Positions 1 to 8,852 of a stretch of 64,000 nucleotides of DNA are shown in pieces (positions within the stretch are counted from its first letter, which is position 1; each line of letters starts with the position of its first letter). Both the position numbers and the translations under genes were made by a program. Below the pieces are notes generated by a model, which ran no database searches, had not been told where the DNA came from, and saw nothing but the letters and a program-made list of their open reading frames with translations. The stretch comes from an uncultured Paracoccaceae bacterium (GTDB lineage: Bacteria; Pseudomonadota; Alphaproteobacteria; Rhodobacterales; Rhodobacteraceae). The stretch is taken from contig CAKZOU010000034.1 of assembly GCA_937138255.1 (NCBI GenBank), positions 62,001-126,000 on the forward strand, in the 5' to 3' direction.

Positions 1-363
1 TATTTCGAGGTCGATCACGTCGATCTGCGCTTCCGCGCCTCGCACTTCCCCTTTACCGAGCCGTCGGCCGAGGTCGATATCCGCTGCTCGTGGGAGGGCG
101 GCACGCTCAAGGTGGGCGAGGGCGACGACTGGCTCGAAATCCTCGGCTCGGGGATGGTGCACCCCAAGGTTCTGCAGAATGCGGGCGTTGACCCGAATGA
201 ATGGCAGGGCTTTGCCTTCGGCATGGGCATCGACCGGATCGCCATGCTGAAATACGGCATCCCCGACCTGCGCGCCTTCTTCGACAGCGACCTGCGCTGG
301 CTGCGCCACTACGGCTTTGCCGCGCTCGATGTTCCGACGCTTCATGGCGGGCTGAGCCGTTGA
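1..363 (+). CDS. pheS: Phenylalanine--tRNA ligase alpha subunit, C-terminal end (partial)
   Basis: The last 120 codons of PheS enter from the left edge. PheS is the catalytic subunit of the cytoplasmic alpha2beta2 phenylalanyl-tRNA synthetase. Visible class II features are the motif 2 region ([19 protein letters not shown]), the [12 protein letters not shown] strand and the motif 3 stretch [17 protein letters not shown], which carries the conserved motif 3 arginine. The gene ends [19 protein letters not shown] at a TGA. It is followed after 126 bp by pheT on the same strand, the usual pheST order. The N-terminal coiled coil lies outside the window. Confidence 0.97.
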   Translation, partial: YFEVDHVDLRFRASHFPFTEPSAEVDIRCSWEGGTLKVGEGDDWLEILGSGMVHPKVLQNAGVDPNEWQGFAFGMGIDRIAMLKYGIPDLRAFFDSDLRWLRHYGFAALDVPTLHGGLSR

Positions 364-381
364 CTCTAAATCTGACACTTC

Positions 382-434
382 GCGGGGCGGCAGCCCCGCA
401 TCGCGCCCGACCCGCCCCCCTGGGTGGGCGCGAT
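382..434 (+). other. Two strong hairpins in the pheS-pheT spacer
   Basis: GCGGGGC (382-388) pairs with GCCCCGC (393-399) around a GGCA loop. ATCGCGCCC (400-408) then pairs with GGGCGCGAT (426-434), extended inward by ACCC/GGGT with one bulged G. Neither stem is followed by a U-tract, so a classic intrinsic terminator is unlikely. An mRNA-processing or stability element, or a repeat-like intergenic element, fits better. Confidence 0.6.
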
Positions 435-489
435 TCCGCACCCGCCCTCGGGCCGGTCGCGATGCTCGGGAAAGAATGAGGACGAAACC

Positions 490-2886
490 ATGAAATTCAC
501 CCTCTCCTGGCTGAAGAAGCACCTCGAGACCTCTGCCACGGTCGATGAGATCGCCGAGGCGCTGACCGATCTCGGGCTCGAGGTCGAAGGCATCGAAAAC
601 CCGGCAGAAAAGCTGCGGCCTTTTACCATCGCCAAGGTCAAATCCGCTGTGCAGCATCCCGATGCGGATCGCCTGCGCGTCTGCGTGGTCGAGACCGACG
701 AGGGCGAGAAACAGATTGTCTGCGGCGCACCCAATGCGCGGGCGGGGATCACCGTGGTTCTCGCCAAGCCCGGCGATTATGTGCCGGGGATCGACGTGAC
801 CCTTTCCGTGGGCAAGATCCGCGGCGTGGAAAGCCACGGCATGATGGCCTCCGAGCGCGAGCTCGAGCTGTCCGACGAGCATGACGGCATTATCGAGCTC
901 CCTTCGGGTGAGGTCGGCCAGAGCTTTGCCGATTGGCTTGGCCAGAACGATCCGGCCCGTGTCGATCCGGTGATCGAGATCGCCATCACCCCCAACCGTG
1001 GCGACGCCCTCGGCGTGCGCGGCATTGCCCGCGACCTCGCGGCGCGGGGGCTGGGCAAGCTCAAGCCCTGCAACGTGACGCCGGTCGAGGCCCGCTTTGC
1101 CTCGCCGCTGAATGTGTCAATTGATGACGATACCGCAGATGGATGCCGGGTTTTCTATGGCCGTTTGATCCGCGGCGTGAAAAACGGCCCCTCGCCCGAC
1201 TGGCTTCAGGCTCAGCTTCGGGCCATTGGCCTGCGCCCGATTTCCTTCCTCGTCGATGTGACCAACTATTTCACTTACGACCAGAACCGCCCGCTGCACG
1301 TTTTTGATGCCGACAAGGTCAAGGGCGACCTCAGGGTGCACCGCGCCACGGGCGGGGAAAAGATCGTGGCCCTCGACGACAAGGAATATACCCTTGAAGC
1401 GGGCATGATCGCCATTTCCGACGAGACCGGCGTCGAAAGCATCGCCGGGATCATGGGTGGTGAGGTGACGGGCTGCACCGAAGAAACGGTCAACGTCTTT
1501 GTCGAAAGCGCCTATTGGGATCCGGTCCAGATCGCGACCACGGGGCGCAAGCTCAAGATCCATTCCGATGCGCGTTATCGCTTTGAACGCGGCGTCGATC
1601 CGGCCTTCACGCCCGAGGGGCTTGAACACGCCGTGCGGATGATCGTCGATCACGCGGGCGGCGAGGCGTCCGGGGTTGTCGTCGCGGGTGCTGTGCCTGA
1701 TGTGTCGCGCGCCTATCGGCTCGAACCGGCCCGTGTGCAATCGCTCGTCGGCATGGAAATCCCCGAGGCCGAGCAGCGCCAGACGCTGACGGCGCTGGGC
1801 TTCCGACTAGAGGGCAACATGGCCCATGTGCCAAGCTGGCGGTCGGACGTTCAGGGCGAGGCGGATCTTGTCGAAGAGGTCGCCCGCATCGCTTCACTGA
1901 CCAAGCTTGTCGGCCGTCCGATGGCGCGGGCTCTGCCCGGCGTGCCTAAGCCGATCCTGACCGCAGGCCAAGTCCGCGCCACCGCGGCGCGGCGCACGGC
2001 GGCGGCTTTGGGCTACAACGAATGCGTGACCTATACGTTCATCGACGAAGCGGCGGCCGCGCTTTTCGGCGGTGGTGACGATGCCTCCAAGCTTGAAAAC
2101 CCGATCTCGAGCGACATGAGCCATATGCGCCCCGATCTGCTGCCCGGCCTTCTGCGGGCCGCGGCGCGCAATCAGGCGCGGGGCTTTATGGATCTGGCGC
2201 TTTTCGAGGTGGGTCATGCCTTCCACGGCGGCGAGCCGGAAGAACAGCACCTGCAGGTGAGCGGCATCCTTGTGGGCCGCAACGGGCCGAAAGACGTCCA
2301 CGGCGGCTCGCGCCCTGTCGATCTGTTCGACGCCAAGGCCGATGCCGAGGCGATCCTTGCGGCGATTGGTGCGCCGGCGAAGGTCCAGATCCTGCGCAAT
2401 GGTGCGGGATGGTGGCATCCTGGCCGGCACGGGCAGATCTGCCTCGGGCCAAAGAAGGTCTTGGGTGTTTTTGGCGAACTGCACCCCAAGGTGCTTCGCG
2501 AGATGGATATCAAGGGGCCGGCCGTGGCCTTCACAATCTGGCCCGAGGAAGTGCCCCAGCCGAAGAACCGCACCGCGACGCGACCGGCGCTGGTGGTGTC
2601 CGAGTTCCAGGCGGTGGATCGCGATTTTGCCTTCGTGATTGATGCCTCGGTGGAGGCGCTGACCCTCGTCAACGCCGCCGCAGGTGCCGACAAGGCACTG
2701 ATCGCCGATGTTCGTGTGTTCGACGAATTCGTCGGCGGCTCGCTGGGCGAGGGCAAGAAATCGCTGGCCATTACCGTGCGGCTGCAGCCGACCGAAGGCA
2801 CGCTGAAAGAGGCCGATATCGAGGCGGTGAGCGCCAAGATCATCGAGAAGGTCAGCAAAGCGACAGGCGGCTTTCTGCGCGGCTAA
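490..2886 (+). CDS. pheT: Phenylalanine--tRNA ligase beta subunit
   Basis: PheT, 798 residues, the usual size for the family. It is the structural, tRNA-binding and editing subunit of phenylalanyl-tRNA synthetase. Domain order: N-terminal [13 protein letters not shown], the OB-fold tRNA-binding domain (about 40-150, with [10 protein letters not shown]), the B3/B4 editing domain (about 210-390), B5 (about 400-475), the inactive synthetase-like core, and a C-terminal ferredoxin-like anticodon-binding domain (about 705-798, [16 protein letters not shown]). The start at 490 matches the family N-terminus and follows AATGAGGACGAAACC. An open frame continues upstream to 424 but encodes nothing family-like. 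A terminator follows. Confidence 0.97.
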   Translation: MKFTLSWLKKHLETSATVDEIAEALTDLGLEVEGIENPAEKLRPFTIAKVKSAVQHPDADRLRVCVVETDEGEKQIVCGAPNARAGITVVLAKPGDYVPGIDVTLSVGKIRGVESHGMMASERELELSDEHDGIIELPSGEVGQSFADWLGQNDPARVDPVIEIAITPNRGDALGVRGIARDLAARGLGKLKPCNVTPVEARFASPLNVSIDDDTADGCRVFYGRLIRGVKNGPSPDWLQAQLRAIGLRPISFLVDVTNYFTYDQNRPLHVFDADKVKGDLRVHRATGGEKIVALDDKEYTLEAGMIAISDETGVESIAGIMGGEVTGCTEETVNVFVESAYWDPVQIATTGRKLKIHSDARYRFERGVDPAFTPEGLEHAVRMIVDHAGGEASGVVVAGAVPDVSRAYRLEPARVQSLVGMEIPEAEQRQTLTALGFRLEGNMAHVPSWRSDVQGEADLVEEVARIASLTKLVGRPMARALPGVPKPILTAGQVRATAARRTAAALGYNECVTYTFIDEAAAALFGGGDDASKLENPISSDMSHMRPDLLPGLLRAAARNQARGFMDLALFEVGHAFHGGEPEEQHLQVSGILVGRNGPKDVHGGSRPVDLFDAKADAEAILAAIGAPAKVQILRNGAGWWHPGRHGQICLGPKKVLGVFGELHPKVLREMDIKGPAVAFTIWPEEVPQPKNRTATRPALVVSEFQAVDRDFAFVIDASVEALTLVNAAAGADKALIADVRVFDEFVGGSLGEGKKSLAITVRLQPTEGTLKEADIEAVSAKIIEKVSKATGGFLRG

Positions 2887-2906
2887 GCCGTCTTGAAAAT
2901 CAATTG

Positions 2907-2937
2907 AAAGCCCTCGCCATATGGCGGGGGCTTTTTT
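2907..2937 (+). terminator. Rho-independent terminator after pheT
   Basis: AAAGCCCTCGCC (2907-2918) pairs with GGCGGGGGCTTT (2923-2934), a 12-bp stem with one G-T wobble and an ATAT loop. The U-run overlaps the end of the stem. It closes the pheST unit before mscL. Confidence 0.9.
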
Positions 2938-3008
2938 GTTGTGCAACGGTCAAACGATCTGCAAATTGGTGGCGTTCCAACCCAACGCGCGAACAAAGGG
3001 AGTGCAGT

Positions 3009-3398
3009 ATGTTAAAGGAATTCAAGACGTTCATCGCCCGCGGCAATGTCATGGACATGGCGGTCGGTATTATTCTCGGCGCGGCATTTACCGCGATCGT
3101 CACCTCGATGGTCGACGACCTCATCAACCCGATCATAAGCCTCTTTGTCGGCGGGATTGATTTCTCGGGGCTCAAGGTTGCGTTGAGCAGCGATCCAGAG
3201 GCTGCGGCCTTCAACTATGGCAACTTTATCAACGCGGTAATCAAGTTCGTGATCGTTGCCTGGGTTGTGTTTCTGCTGGTCAAAGGGGTCAACAGCATGA
3301 AGCGCAAGGAAGAAGCCGCCCCGCCGCCTGCGCCCAAGGGGCCGTCGGCGGAAGAGCTTCTGGCCGAGATCCGCGACGCGCTCAAAGCCAAGAAGTAG
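3009..3398 (+). CDS. mscL: Large-conductance mechanosensitive channel MscL
   Basis: MscL, 129 residues. It is an inner-membrane homopentameric channel that opens under membrane tension to release solutes on osmotic downshock. The N-terminus [20 protein letters not shown] is the diagnostic amphipathic helix plus the first part of TM1 (about 15-45). TM2 lies at about 75-97 ([21 protein letters not shown]). A proline/alanine-rich linker and the cytoplasmic helical bundle [17 protein letters not shown] follow. The start at 3009 was chosen because the family begins exactly here and AGGGAG lies just upstream. It is monocistronic, between two terminators. Confidence 0.97.
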   Translation: MLKEFKTFIARGNVMDMAVGIILGAAFTAIVTSMVDDLINPIISLFVGGIDFSGLKVALSSDPEAAAFNYGNFINAVIKFVIVAWVVFLLVKGVNSMKRKEEAAPPPAPKGPSAEELLAEIRDALKAKK

Positions 3399-3405
3399 AA
3401 AAGAA

Positions 3406-3434
3406 CAAGGCCCGCCTGGGAAGGGCGGGCCTTG
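3406..3434. terminator. Terminator hairpin between convergent mscL and ald
   Basis: CAAGGCCCGCC (3406-3416) pairs perfectly with GGCGGGCCTTG (3424-3434) over a 7-nt loop. The U-rich tail lies on the minus-strand side (complement of AGAAAAGAA), so it works best for ald. A second stem, GGGCCGC (3443-3449) with GCGGCCC (3460-3466), lies closer to the ald stop codon. Confidence 0.8.
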
Positions 3435-3478
3435 CAAAGGTTGGGCCGCGAGGGAGGGTGCGGCCCGCGACCTATTCC

Positions 3479-4591
3479 TTAGAGAACCGAAGCCGCAGCC
3501 ACGGTCGGCAGGCCAAGCGCCTCGCCAACGGCGGCATAGGTCAGCTTGCCGGCATGAACGTTGAGGCCGTTCAAGAGGTGCTTGTCGTCGGCGCAGGCCT
3601 GTTTCCAACCCTTGTTCGCCAGCGCCATCATGAAGGGCATGGTGGCGTTGCCAAGCGCGATGGTCGAGGTGCGGGCCACGGCGCCGGGCATATTGGCCAC
3701 GCAGTAGTGCATGATGCCGTCGACGTCATAGATCGGGTCCTGGTGCGTGGTCGCGCGCGAGGTCTCGAAGCAGCCGCCCTGGTCGATAGCGACGTCAACG
3801 AGCGCGGCGCCGGGCTTGAGCTCTTTCAGCTGGGCCTTGGAGATCAGCTTGGGAGCAGCAGCGCCCGGGATCAGAACCGCGCCGATGATCATGTCGGCCT
3901 GACGGGCCAGTTCGATCGTGTTGGCGGCCGAGGCGTAGGCGTTCTTGAAGGTGCCGCCGAAGACGTCATCAAGATAGCGCAGACGCGGGATCGACCGGTC
4001 GAGAACAGTCACATCCGCGCCCATTCCGGCGGCGATCTTGGCCGCATGGGTGCCGACGACACCGCCGCCGATCACGAGAACCTTGGCGGGCGAAACGCCC
4101 GGCACGCCGCCGAGAAGAACGCCGCGGCCACCGTTGGCCTTCTGCAGGGTCCATGCACCAACCTGCGGGGCAAGACGGCCGGCAACCTCCGACATCGGGG
4201 CCAGCAGAGGCAGGCCGCCGCGATCGTCGGTCACGGTCTCGTAGGCGATGCAGGTCGCGCCCGAGGCGAGAAGGTCTTTGGTCTGCTCCGGATCGGGAGC
4301 GAGGTGCAGATAGGTGAAGAGGATCTGGCCTTCGCGCAGCATCTTGCGCTCGACGGCCTGCGGCTCTTTCACCTTCACGATCATGTCGGCAGCGGCGAAA
4401 ACCTCTTTCGCGGTGCCAGCGATCTTGGCGCCCACGGCGACATAGTCGGCATCCGAAAAGCCAGCGCCGGCACCGGCGTTGGTCTCGATGGTCACGGTGT
4501 GACCGGCCTTGACGGCCTCATAGGCCGCGCTCGGCGTCATGCCAACGCGGAATTCCTGCGGTTTGATTTCCTTCGGGCAACCGATGTGCAT
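3479..4591 (-). CDS. ald: Alanine dehydrogenase
   Basis: NAD-dependent L-alanine dehydrogenase, 370 residues. It interconverts L-alanine and pyruvate plus ammonium and acts as a cytoplasmic homohexamer. Visible features are the N-terminal MHIGCPKEIKPQEFRVGMTP signature, KVKEPQ around residue 70, the Rossmann motif VLVIGGGVVGTHAAKIAAGMGADV, and GAVLIPGAAAPKLI. An upstream in-frame ATG at 4606 exists. The start at 4591 is preferred because GGGAGG lies 7 nt before it and because it matches the family N-terminus. It is divergent from an Lrp/AsnC regulator, the usual arrangement for alanine-responsive control. Confidence 0.95.
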   Translation of the reverse strand: MHIGCPKEIKPQEFRVGMTPSAAYEAVKAGHTVTIETNAGAGAGFSDADYVAVGAKIAGTAKEVFAAADMIVKVKEPQAVERKMLREGQILFTYLHLAPDPEQTKDLLASGATCIAYETVTDDRGGLPLLAPMSEVAGRLAPQVGAWTLQKANGGRGVLLGGVPGVSPAKVLVIGGGVVGTHAAKIAAGMGADVTVLDRSIPRLRYLDDVFGGTFKNAYASAANTIELARQADMIIGAVLIPGAAAPKLISKAQLKELKPGAALVDVAIDQGGCFETSRATTHQDPIYDVDGIMHYCVANMPGAVARTSTIALGNATMPFMMALANKGWKQACADDKHLLNGLNVHAGKLTYAAVGEALGLPTVAAASVL

Positions 4592-4736
4592 CGGGCATCC
4601 TCCCATTAAGTGTTCGAATCTGACGCGAATATCGCTCAGGCCGCGCGCACTTTCTTGGGTATTTCATGTTGAAAACCGGCGTGAATTCGTGAAAACGTGC
4701 ACAGAATAGTCATCAGACGCAAAAAGAGTGCGCCAT

Positions 4737-5198
4737 ATGGAAATAGACAGCACGGATCGTCGAATACTCGAGGCTCTGCAAAAGGACGGTCGAATCTCTC
4801 ATGCCGATCTTTCGGAGAAGGTGAATCTCTCGCCCTCCGCCTGCCATCGGCGGGTCCAGAGGCTCGAGGCTTCTGGCTATATCAAGGGCTATGTCGCGCT
4901 ACTTGATCCGCGCAAGCTTGGCCGGCAGACGACTGTTTTCGTCGAGATCACCCTCAACGGGCAGGCCGACGAAATCCTTGACGCGTTCGAGCGCGCCGTG
5001 TCGCGCGTGCCGGAGGTTCTCGAATGTCATCTGATGGCCGGAACCGCCGACTACCTCCTCAAGGTCATAGCCCGCGATACCGACGATTTCGCCCAGATTC
5101 ACCGCCGCTATCTGGCAACGCTACCGGGGGTGCAGACGATGCAATCGTCCTTCTCGCTCAAAAACGTGCGTCAAACGACGGCAATCCCGATCGATTGA
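4737..5198 (+). CDS. Lrp/AsnC-family transcriptional regulator, probable regulator of ald
   Basis: A 153-residue feast/famine regulator. The N-terminal winged HTH spans about 4-60 (DSTDRRILEALQKDGRISHA, LSPSACHRRVQRLEASGYI). The C-terminal RAM/ligand-binding domain spans about 65-145 (VFVEITLNGQ, ECHLMAGTADYLLKVIARD). It is transcribed away from ald, so an AldR-like role, activating ald in response to alanine, is likely; this is inference from position. The ATG at 4737 follows AAGAG with good spacing. A GTG at 4728 would add three residues. Its TGA abuts the stop codon of the convergent SulP gene. Confidence 0.9.
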   Translation: MEIDSTDRRILEALQKDGRISHADLSEKVNLSPSACHRRVQRLEASGYIKGYVALLDPRKLGRQTTVFVEITLNGQADEILDAFERAVSRVPEVLECHLMAGTADYLLKVIARDTDDFAQIHRRYLATLPGVQTMQSSFSLKNVRQTTAIPID

Positions 5199-6464
5199 TC
5201 ACTGATCCCTCGGGGTCCAGTCAGCTGGCGGAATCTTGCGGCGGTGCATCCGAATAGCGAGGCCGAGGCTGACGCCGACGCCGATTGCAACGGTCAGGTC
5301 GGCAAGGACGGTCAGGCCGAAGGTCACCAATAGAACAAATAAATCGGCACGCGGTTTGCCGAGGTGGCTGCGCCATTTGTGCGGCTCGGCCATGTTCCAG
5401 GCTGTCAGGATCAAGAGGCCGGCAAGGGCCGGCATTGCCAAGTAGCCCGCAAGAGGCGCGGCAACCCACATCACGATAAGGATGATGAGGGCGTGGATGA
5501 TGCCCGCGAGCGGGGTCTGCCCGCCGGCGCGGATGTTGGTCGCTGTTCGGGCAATTGCCCCGGTCGCGGGCAGGCCGCCGAAGAGGGATGATCCGAAGTT
5601 GGCAACGCCTTGGGCGATCAGCTCGGCGTTGGGGCGGTGTCTGGCGGTGGTCATCCGATCAGCGACCATCGCCGAAAGCAGGGATTCGACCCCCGCAAGA
5701 AAGGCAATCACAAGAGCCGAGGGAATGAGTTCTTCAATCCTTGCCAGAGACAGATCGGGGAATGATGGCATGGGCAGCGTCATTGGCAGTTCCCCAAACC
5801 GCGAGCCGATCGTGTCGGTATCAAGCGGCGTGACCGCAACGGCCAGCGAGACAAAGGCGACGGCGACGATCAGGCCCGGAAGGCGGGGCGCGGCGCGGCG
5901 GAAGAGGACAATCAGCACCATTGTGACAAGGGCGACAAGCACGGCCTCGGGGTTGATCGTCTCGCGCGCCTCCCAGAGGGCGGGCAGCTTCTCCAGGAAA
6001 TCGGCTGGCACTTTGTCCAGGGAAAGACCGAAGAAATCCTTGAGCTGGCTTGTGCCAATGATCACCGCGATACCCATGGTGAAACCGTCGATAACGGCTT
6101 CTGGGATATAGGCAATGAGGCTCCCTGCGCGGAATATGCCAGCCGCCAGCAGAATCAGGCCGGCTATGAAGGTGGCGATCACAAGCCCGTCATATCCGTG
6201 CGCTGCGATGACCCCATAGACCACCACGATAAAAGCGCCGGTCGGCCCGCCGATCTGGAAATGACTGCCGCCAAAGGCCGATATGAGGAAGCCGCCGATG
6301 ATCGCGGTGACAAGACCGGTTGCAGGATCGGCACCCGAGGCGATGGCAATCGCAAGGCTGAGCGGGATCGCCACCATCGCCACGGTAAGGCCCGAGAGCG
6401 CATCGGCCGTCAGGCTGGCGCGGGTGGTGGCAGGTAGAGTGTCAAGAATGGCTGGGCGACGCAT
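5199..6464 (-). CDS. SulP (SLC26)-family anion transporter lacking a STAS domain
   Basis: A 421-residue, highly hydrophobic inner-membrane transporter. SulP hallmarks are LSGLTVAMVAIPLSLAIA near the N-terminus, GGSHFQIGGPTGAFIVVV (about 65-82), FTMGIAVIIGTSQLKDFFGL and GGLPATGAIARTATNIRAG (about 290-310). Substrates in the family include sulfate, bicarbonate and dicarboxylates; the specificity cannot be read from the sequence. The protein stops at HRRKIPPADWTPRDQ just after the last membrane segment, so the usual C-terminal cytoplasmic STAS domain (about 100-130 residues) is absent. Its stop TCA directly follows the TGA of the Lrp-type gene. Confidence 0.88.
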   Translation of the reverse strand: MRRPAILDTLPATTRASLTADALSGLTVAMVAIPLSLAIAIASGADPATGLVTAIIGGFLISAFGGSHFQIGGPTGAFIVVVYGVIAAHGYDGLVIATFIAGLILLAAGIFRAGSLIAYIPEAVIDGFTMGIAVIIGTSQLKDFFGLSLDKVPADFLEKLPALWEARETINPEAVLVALVTMVLIVLFRRAAPRLPGLIVAVAFVSLAVAVTPLDTDTIGSRFGELPMTLPMPSFPDLSLARIEELIPSALVIAFLAGVESLLSAMVADRMTTARHRPNAELIAQGVANFGSSLFGGLPATGAIARTATNIRAGGQTPLAGIIHALIILIVMWVAAPLAGYLAMPALAGLLILTAWNMAEPHKWRSHLGKPRADLFVLLVTFGLTVLADLTVAIGVGVSLGLAIRMHRRKIPPADWTPRDQ

Positions 6465-6502
6465 GATGTCGGCTCCTTTGGCGCGACACTAGCACCTGCC
6501 AG

Positions 6503-6538
6503 ACAAAAACAAACCCCCGGAGCCAGAGGCTGCGGGGG
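6503..6538 (-). terminator. Rho-independent terminator of rpsU
   Basis: CCCCCG (6514-6519) pairs with CGGGGG (6533-6538), with an inner AGCC/GGCT stem. On the minus strand the stem is followed by TTTGTTTTTG. It lies just downstream of rpsU and upstream of the SulP gene. Confidence 0.85.
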
Positions 6539-6565
6539 CCGTTTTTCGCGTTCATCAGGGGGTGC

Positions 6566-6772
6566 TTAGAGCAGACCCTCACGCTGCGCTTTCTTACGAG
6601 CCAGCTTGCGCTGACGGCGGATGGACTCGGCCTTCTCGCGCGCCTTGCGGATGGACGGCTTCTCGAAATGTTGCTTGAGCTTCATCTCGCGGAATACGCC
6701 TTCACGCTGCAGCTTTTTCTTCAGAGCGCGGAGCGCCTGATCGACGTTGTTGTCACGAACACTAACCTGCAT
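6566..6772 (-). CDS. rpsU: 30S ribosomal protein S21
   Basis: S21, 68 residues. It is a small basic protein of the 30S subunit platform involved in initiation-site selection. The N-terminus [20 protein letters not shown] and the motif [20 protein letters not shown] are diagnostic. The C-terminus is a Lys/Arg-rich helix. It is monocistronic, with a good sigma-70-type promoter upstream and a terminator downstream, and is divergent from the COQ9 gene. Confidence 0.97.
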   Translation of the reverse strand: MQVSVRDNNVDQALRALKKKLQREGVFREMKLKQHFEKPSIRKAREKAESIRRQRKLARKKAQREGLL

Positions 6773-6824
6773 GTGGTTTTCACCACCTCTCTAAGTTGGA
6801 TTTGCATAAATTGCAGGAGCGCGC

Positions 6825-6853
6825 CGTATAGCAAAGGGCCGGTTCTTTGTCTA
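6825..6853 (-). promoter_or_regulatory. Predicted sigma-70 promoter of rpsU
   Basis: On the minus strand TAGACA (6853-6848) and TATACG (6830-6825) are separated by 17 bp. Transcription would start about 45 nt upstream of the rpsU ATG. Confidence 0.6.
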
Positions 6854-6878
6854 GTCTGGCACCGTTAAGGAGTCTGCC

Positions 6879-7580
6879 ATGCCCAAAAGCGCCAAATCCG
6901 TTGATCTTCAAGGCCTTCTCGATGCGGTTTTGCCGCATGTTGCGTTCGATGGATGGTCGGAAGCGGCGCTCGGGGCTGGAGCGGCGGACCTCGGTGCCGA
7001 TGACCAGACGATCAAAGCGCTTTGTCCGCGCGGGGCGATTGATCTGGCGGTCGCCTATCACAAGCGCGGCGACGATCAGATGGCCGCGGCGATGGCTGAA
7101 GCCGATCTTGCCGCGATGCGCTATAGCGAGCGGGTGGCTTTCGCCCTGCGCCAAAGGCTTGCCCATGCCGACCGCGAGGCGGTGCGGCGTGGAACGGCGC
7201 TTTTCTCGCTTCCGCTCCATGCGGCCGAGGGCGCTGCCCTGATCTGGGGCACGGCCGACCGCATCTGGAACGAGCTTGGCGATACATCCCGCGATGTGAA
7301 CTGGTATTCCAAGCGGGCGATCCTTTCGGCGGTCTATTCCTCGGTCGTCCTGTTCTGGCTCGGCGACGAGAGCGGTGGCGACGAGACCGACGCTTTCATA
7401 GACCGGCGGATCGGCAACGTGATGCAGTTTGAAAAAACCAAGGCGCAGCTGCGCGAGAGCAAGACCTTCGGCCCGCTGATGCGGGGGATCGGGCAGGCGC
7501 TTTCGGGCATCCGTGCGCCACACCGTGAACCGGCCTCTGATCTGCCCGGATATTGGGCCCCCGAAGGGCAGGAGAAATGA
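6879..7580 (+). CDS. COQ9-family ubiquinone biosynthesis protein
   Basis: A 233-residue alpha-helical COQ9 protein. In eukaryotes COQ9 binds lipids and supports the COQ7 hydroxylation step of ubiquinone synthesis; alphaproteobacterial homologues are presumed to act similarly. The diagnostic C-terminal segment is RIWNELGDTSRDVNWYSKRA, followed by ILSAVYSSVVLFWLGDES, the lipid-binding helix region. AAGGAG lies 8 nt before the ATG. Its TGA overlaps the ATG of the downstream quinone oxidoreductase, so the two are translationally coupled, which fits a shared quinone link. Confidence 0.9.
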   Translation: MPKSAKSVDLQGLLDAVLPHVAFDGWSEAALGAGAADLGADDQTIKALCPRGAIDLAVAYHKRGDDQMAAAMAEADLAAMRYSERVAFALRQRLAHADREAVRRGTALFSLPLHAAEGAALIWGTADRIWNELGDTSRDVNWYSKRAILSAVYSSVVLFWLGDESGGDETDAFIDRRIGNVMQFEKTKAQLRESKTFGPLMRGIGQALSGIRAPHREPASDLPGYWAPEGQEK

Positions 7581-8566
7581 TGTCAGCCATGATGCGCGCG
7601 GTAGAGATCGCCAAACCCGGCGGCCCCGAAGTCTTGACACTTGTCGAGCGGCCGATCCCCGTGCCGGGCTATGGGCAGGTGCGGATCCGCGTGGCCTATG
7701 CCGGCGTCAACCGCCCCGACGCCCTTCAGCGGGCGGGGATGTATGCCCCGCCGCCGACAGCCTCTGACCTTCCCGGCCTCGAGGCTTCGGGCGTGGTCGA
7801 TGCGCTGGGCGAAGGCGTGTCGGGCCTTTCGGCCGGCGACGAGGTCTGCGCTCTGCTGCCGGGCGGCGGCTATGCCGACTATGCCGTCACCCCTGCCGCG
7901 CATTGCCTGCCCGTTCCGAAAGGTCTCTCGCTCAAAGAAGCGGCCTGCCTGCCGGAGACCTGTTTCACCGTCTGGTCCAACGTGTTCATGCGCGGCGGGC
8001 TTAAGGCGGGGGAGCGGTTCCTCGTGCATGGCGGATCGTCGGGGATCGGGACGACAGCGATCCAGATCGCCACTGCTTTGGGTGCGCGCGTCTTCACGAC
8101 TGCGGGCAGCACGGAAAAATGCAAAGCCTGTAGGTCATTGGGTGCCGAGCAGGCAATCAACTACCACGAAGACGATTTCGTTCTGGCGCTTCGCGCCGAA
8201 GGCGGGGCCAACCTGATCCTCGACATGGTTGGCGGCCCCTATTTCGAACGCAACCTCAAGGCGCTGGCCGATGAGGGGCGTCTTGTTCAGATCGCTTTCC
8301 TTCAAGGCGCAAAGATCGAGGCCAACCTCTCGCAGATCATGATGCGGCGGCTGACCTTCACGGGCTCGACCCTGCGGCCGCAGTCCGATCTGGCGAAGGC
8401 GGCGATAGCCAAAGAGCTTTTGGAAAATGTGTGGTCTCTTATCGAGGCGGGCAAATTCAGGCCGGTCATGGACCGTGAGTTTGATCTGGCAAACGCAAGC
8501 GACGCCCATGCGCGCATGGAATCTTCGGCCCACATTGGCAAGATTGTCTTGAAGGTCGCGGGTTAA
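7577..8566 (+). CDS. NAD(P)H quinone oxidoreductase, zinc-independent MDR family (PIG3-like)
   Basis: A 329-residue medium-chain dehydrogenase/reductase without the structural-zinc cysteine cluster. It would reduce quinones or enones with NAD(P)H. Motifs: AGVNRPDALQRAGMY, LPGLEASGVVDALGEGV, CLPETCFTVWSNVF, the Rossmann stretch FLVHGGSSGIGTTAIQIA (about 150-167) and LILDMVGGPYFERNLKAL. The ATG at 7577 overlaps the COQ9 stop (ATGA). A second ATG at 7580 has slightly better spacing from AGGAGA. Its TAA shares the tetranucleotide TTAA with the convergent small membrane protein gene. Confidence 0.9.
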   Translation: MMSAMMRAVEIAKPGGPEVLTLVERPIPVPGYGQVRIRVAYAGVNRPDALQRAGMYAPPPTASDLPGLEASGVVDALGEGVSGLSAGDEVCALLPGGGYADYAVTPAAHCLPVPKGLSLKEAACLPETCFTVWSNVFMRGGLKAGERFLVHGGSSGIGTTAIQIATALGARVFTTAGSTEKCKACRSLGAEQAINYHEDDFVLALRAEGGANLILDMVGGPYFERNLKALADEGRLVQIAFLQGAKIEANLSQIMMRRLTFTGSTLRPQSDLAKAAIAKELLENVWSLIEAGKFRPVMDREFDLANASDAHARMESSAHIGKIVLKVAG

Positions 8567-8805
8567 ACGCGCCGCTTGAGCGCGATGTACAGGCAGATCA
8601 CCAAGGCGACGGCGATGATCGTCTGCGGCGTGATCGCGAAGATCAGAAGCGACAGGTTGGTGACGACCCCTGTGACATAGGGGCCGGCATCCTCTCCCAA
8701 CAGTATGTAGACCAAGACGATGAGGGCGACGAGCACCGCCATGACTTCTGCTGCTTTCAGAAACAGACCCTGAAGTTTGGCGAGCGCGTTTTGGATCCTA
8801 TCCAT
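8563..8805 (-). CDS. Small two-TM membrane protein, function unknown (paralogue of the next gene)
   Basis: An 80-residue hydrophobic protein. A short amphipathic N-terminus (MDRIQNALAKLQGLFLKAAE) is followed by TM1 (about 20-37, VMAVLVALIVLVYILLG). An acidic/polar linker (EDAGPYVTGVVTNL) leads to TM2 (about 52-75), and the protein ends KRRV. It resembles the next upstream gene in layout and in motif (LLxGxD, then VVxN), suggesting an old tandem duplication. The function is not recognised. Its TAA overlaps the stop of the quinone oxidoreductase gene within TTAA. Confidence 0.7.
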   Translation of the reverse strand: MDRIQNALAKLQGLFLKAAEVMAVLVALIVLVYILLGEDAGPYVTGVVTNLSLLIFAITPQTIIAVALVICLYIALKRRV

Positions 8806-8852
8806 CTATTGGCCTTGCTGCTGGGAGAGGAAATTTCTCAGTGTGCTACTGC

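Noticed and set aside
3458-4609. Plus-strand open frame (383 codons)
   Set aside because: Antisense to ald; low-complexity Gly/Ala/Arg/Val content and no recognisable domain.
4592-4736. Specific Lrp/AldR binding sites in the ald-lrp spacer
   Set aside because: Only the GAATTC core is palindromic; no convincing repeated half-sites were found.
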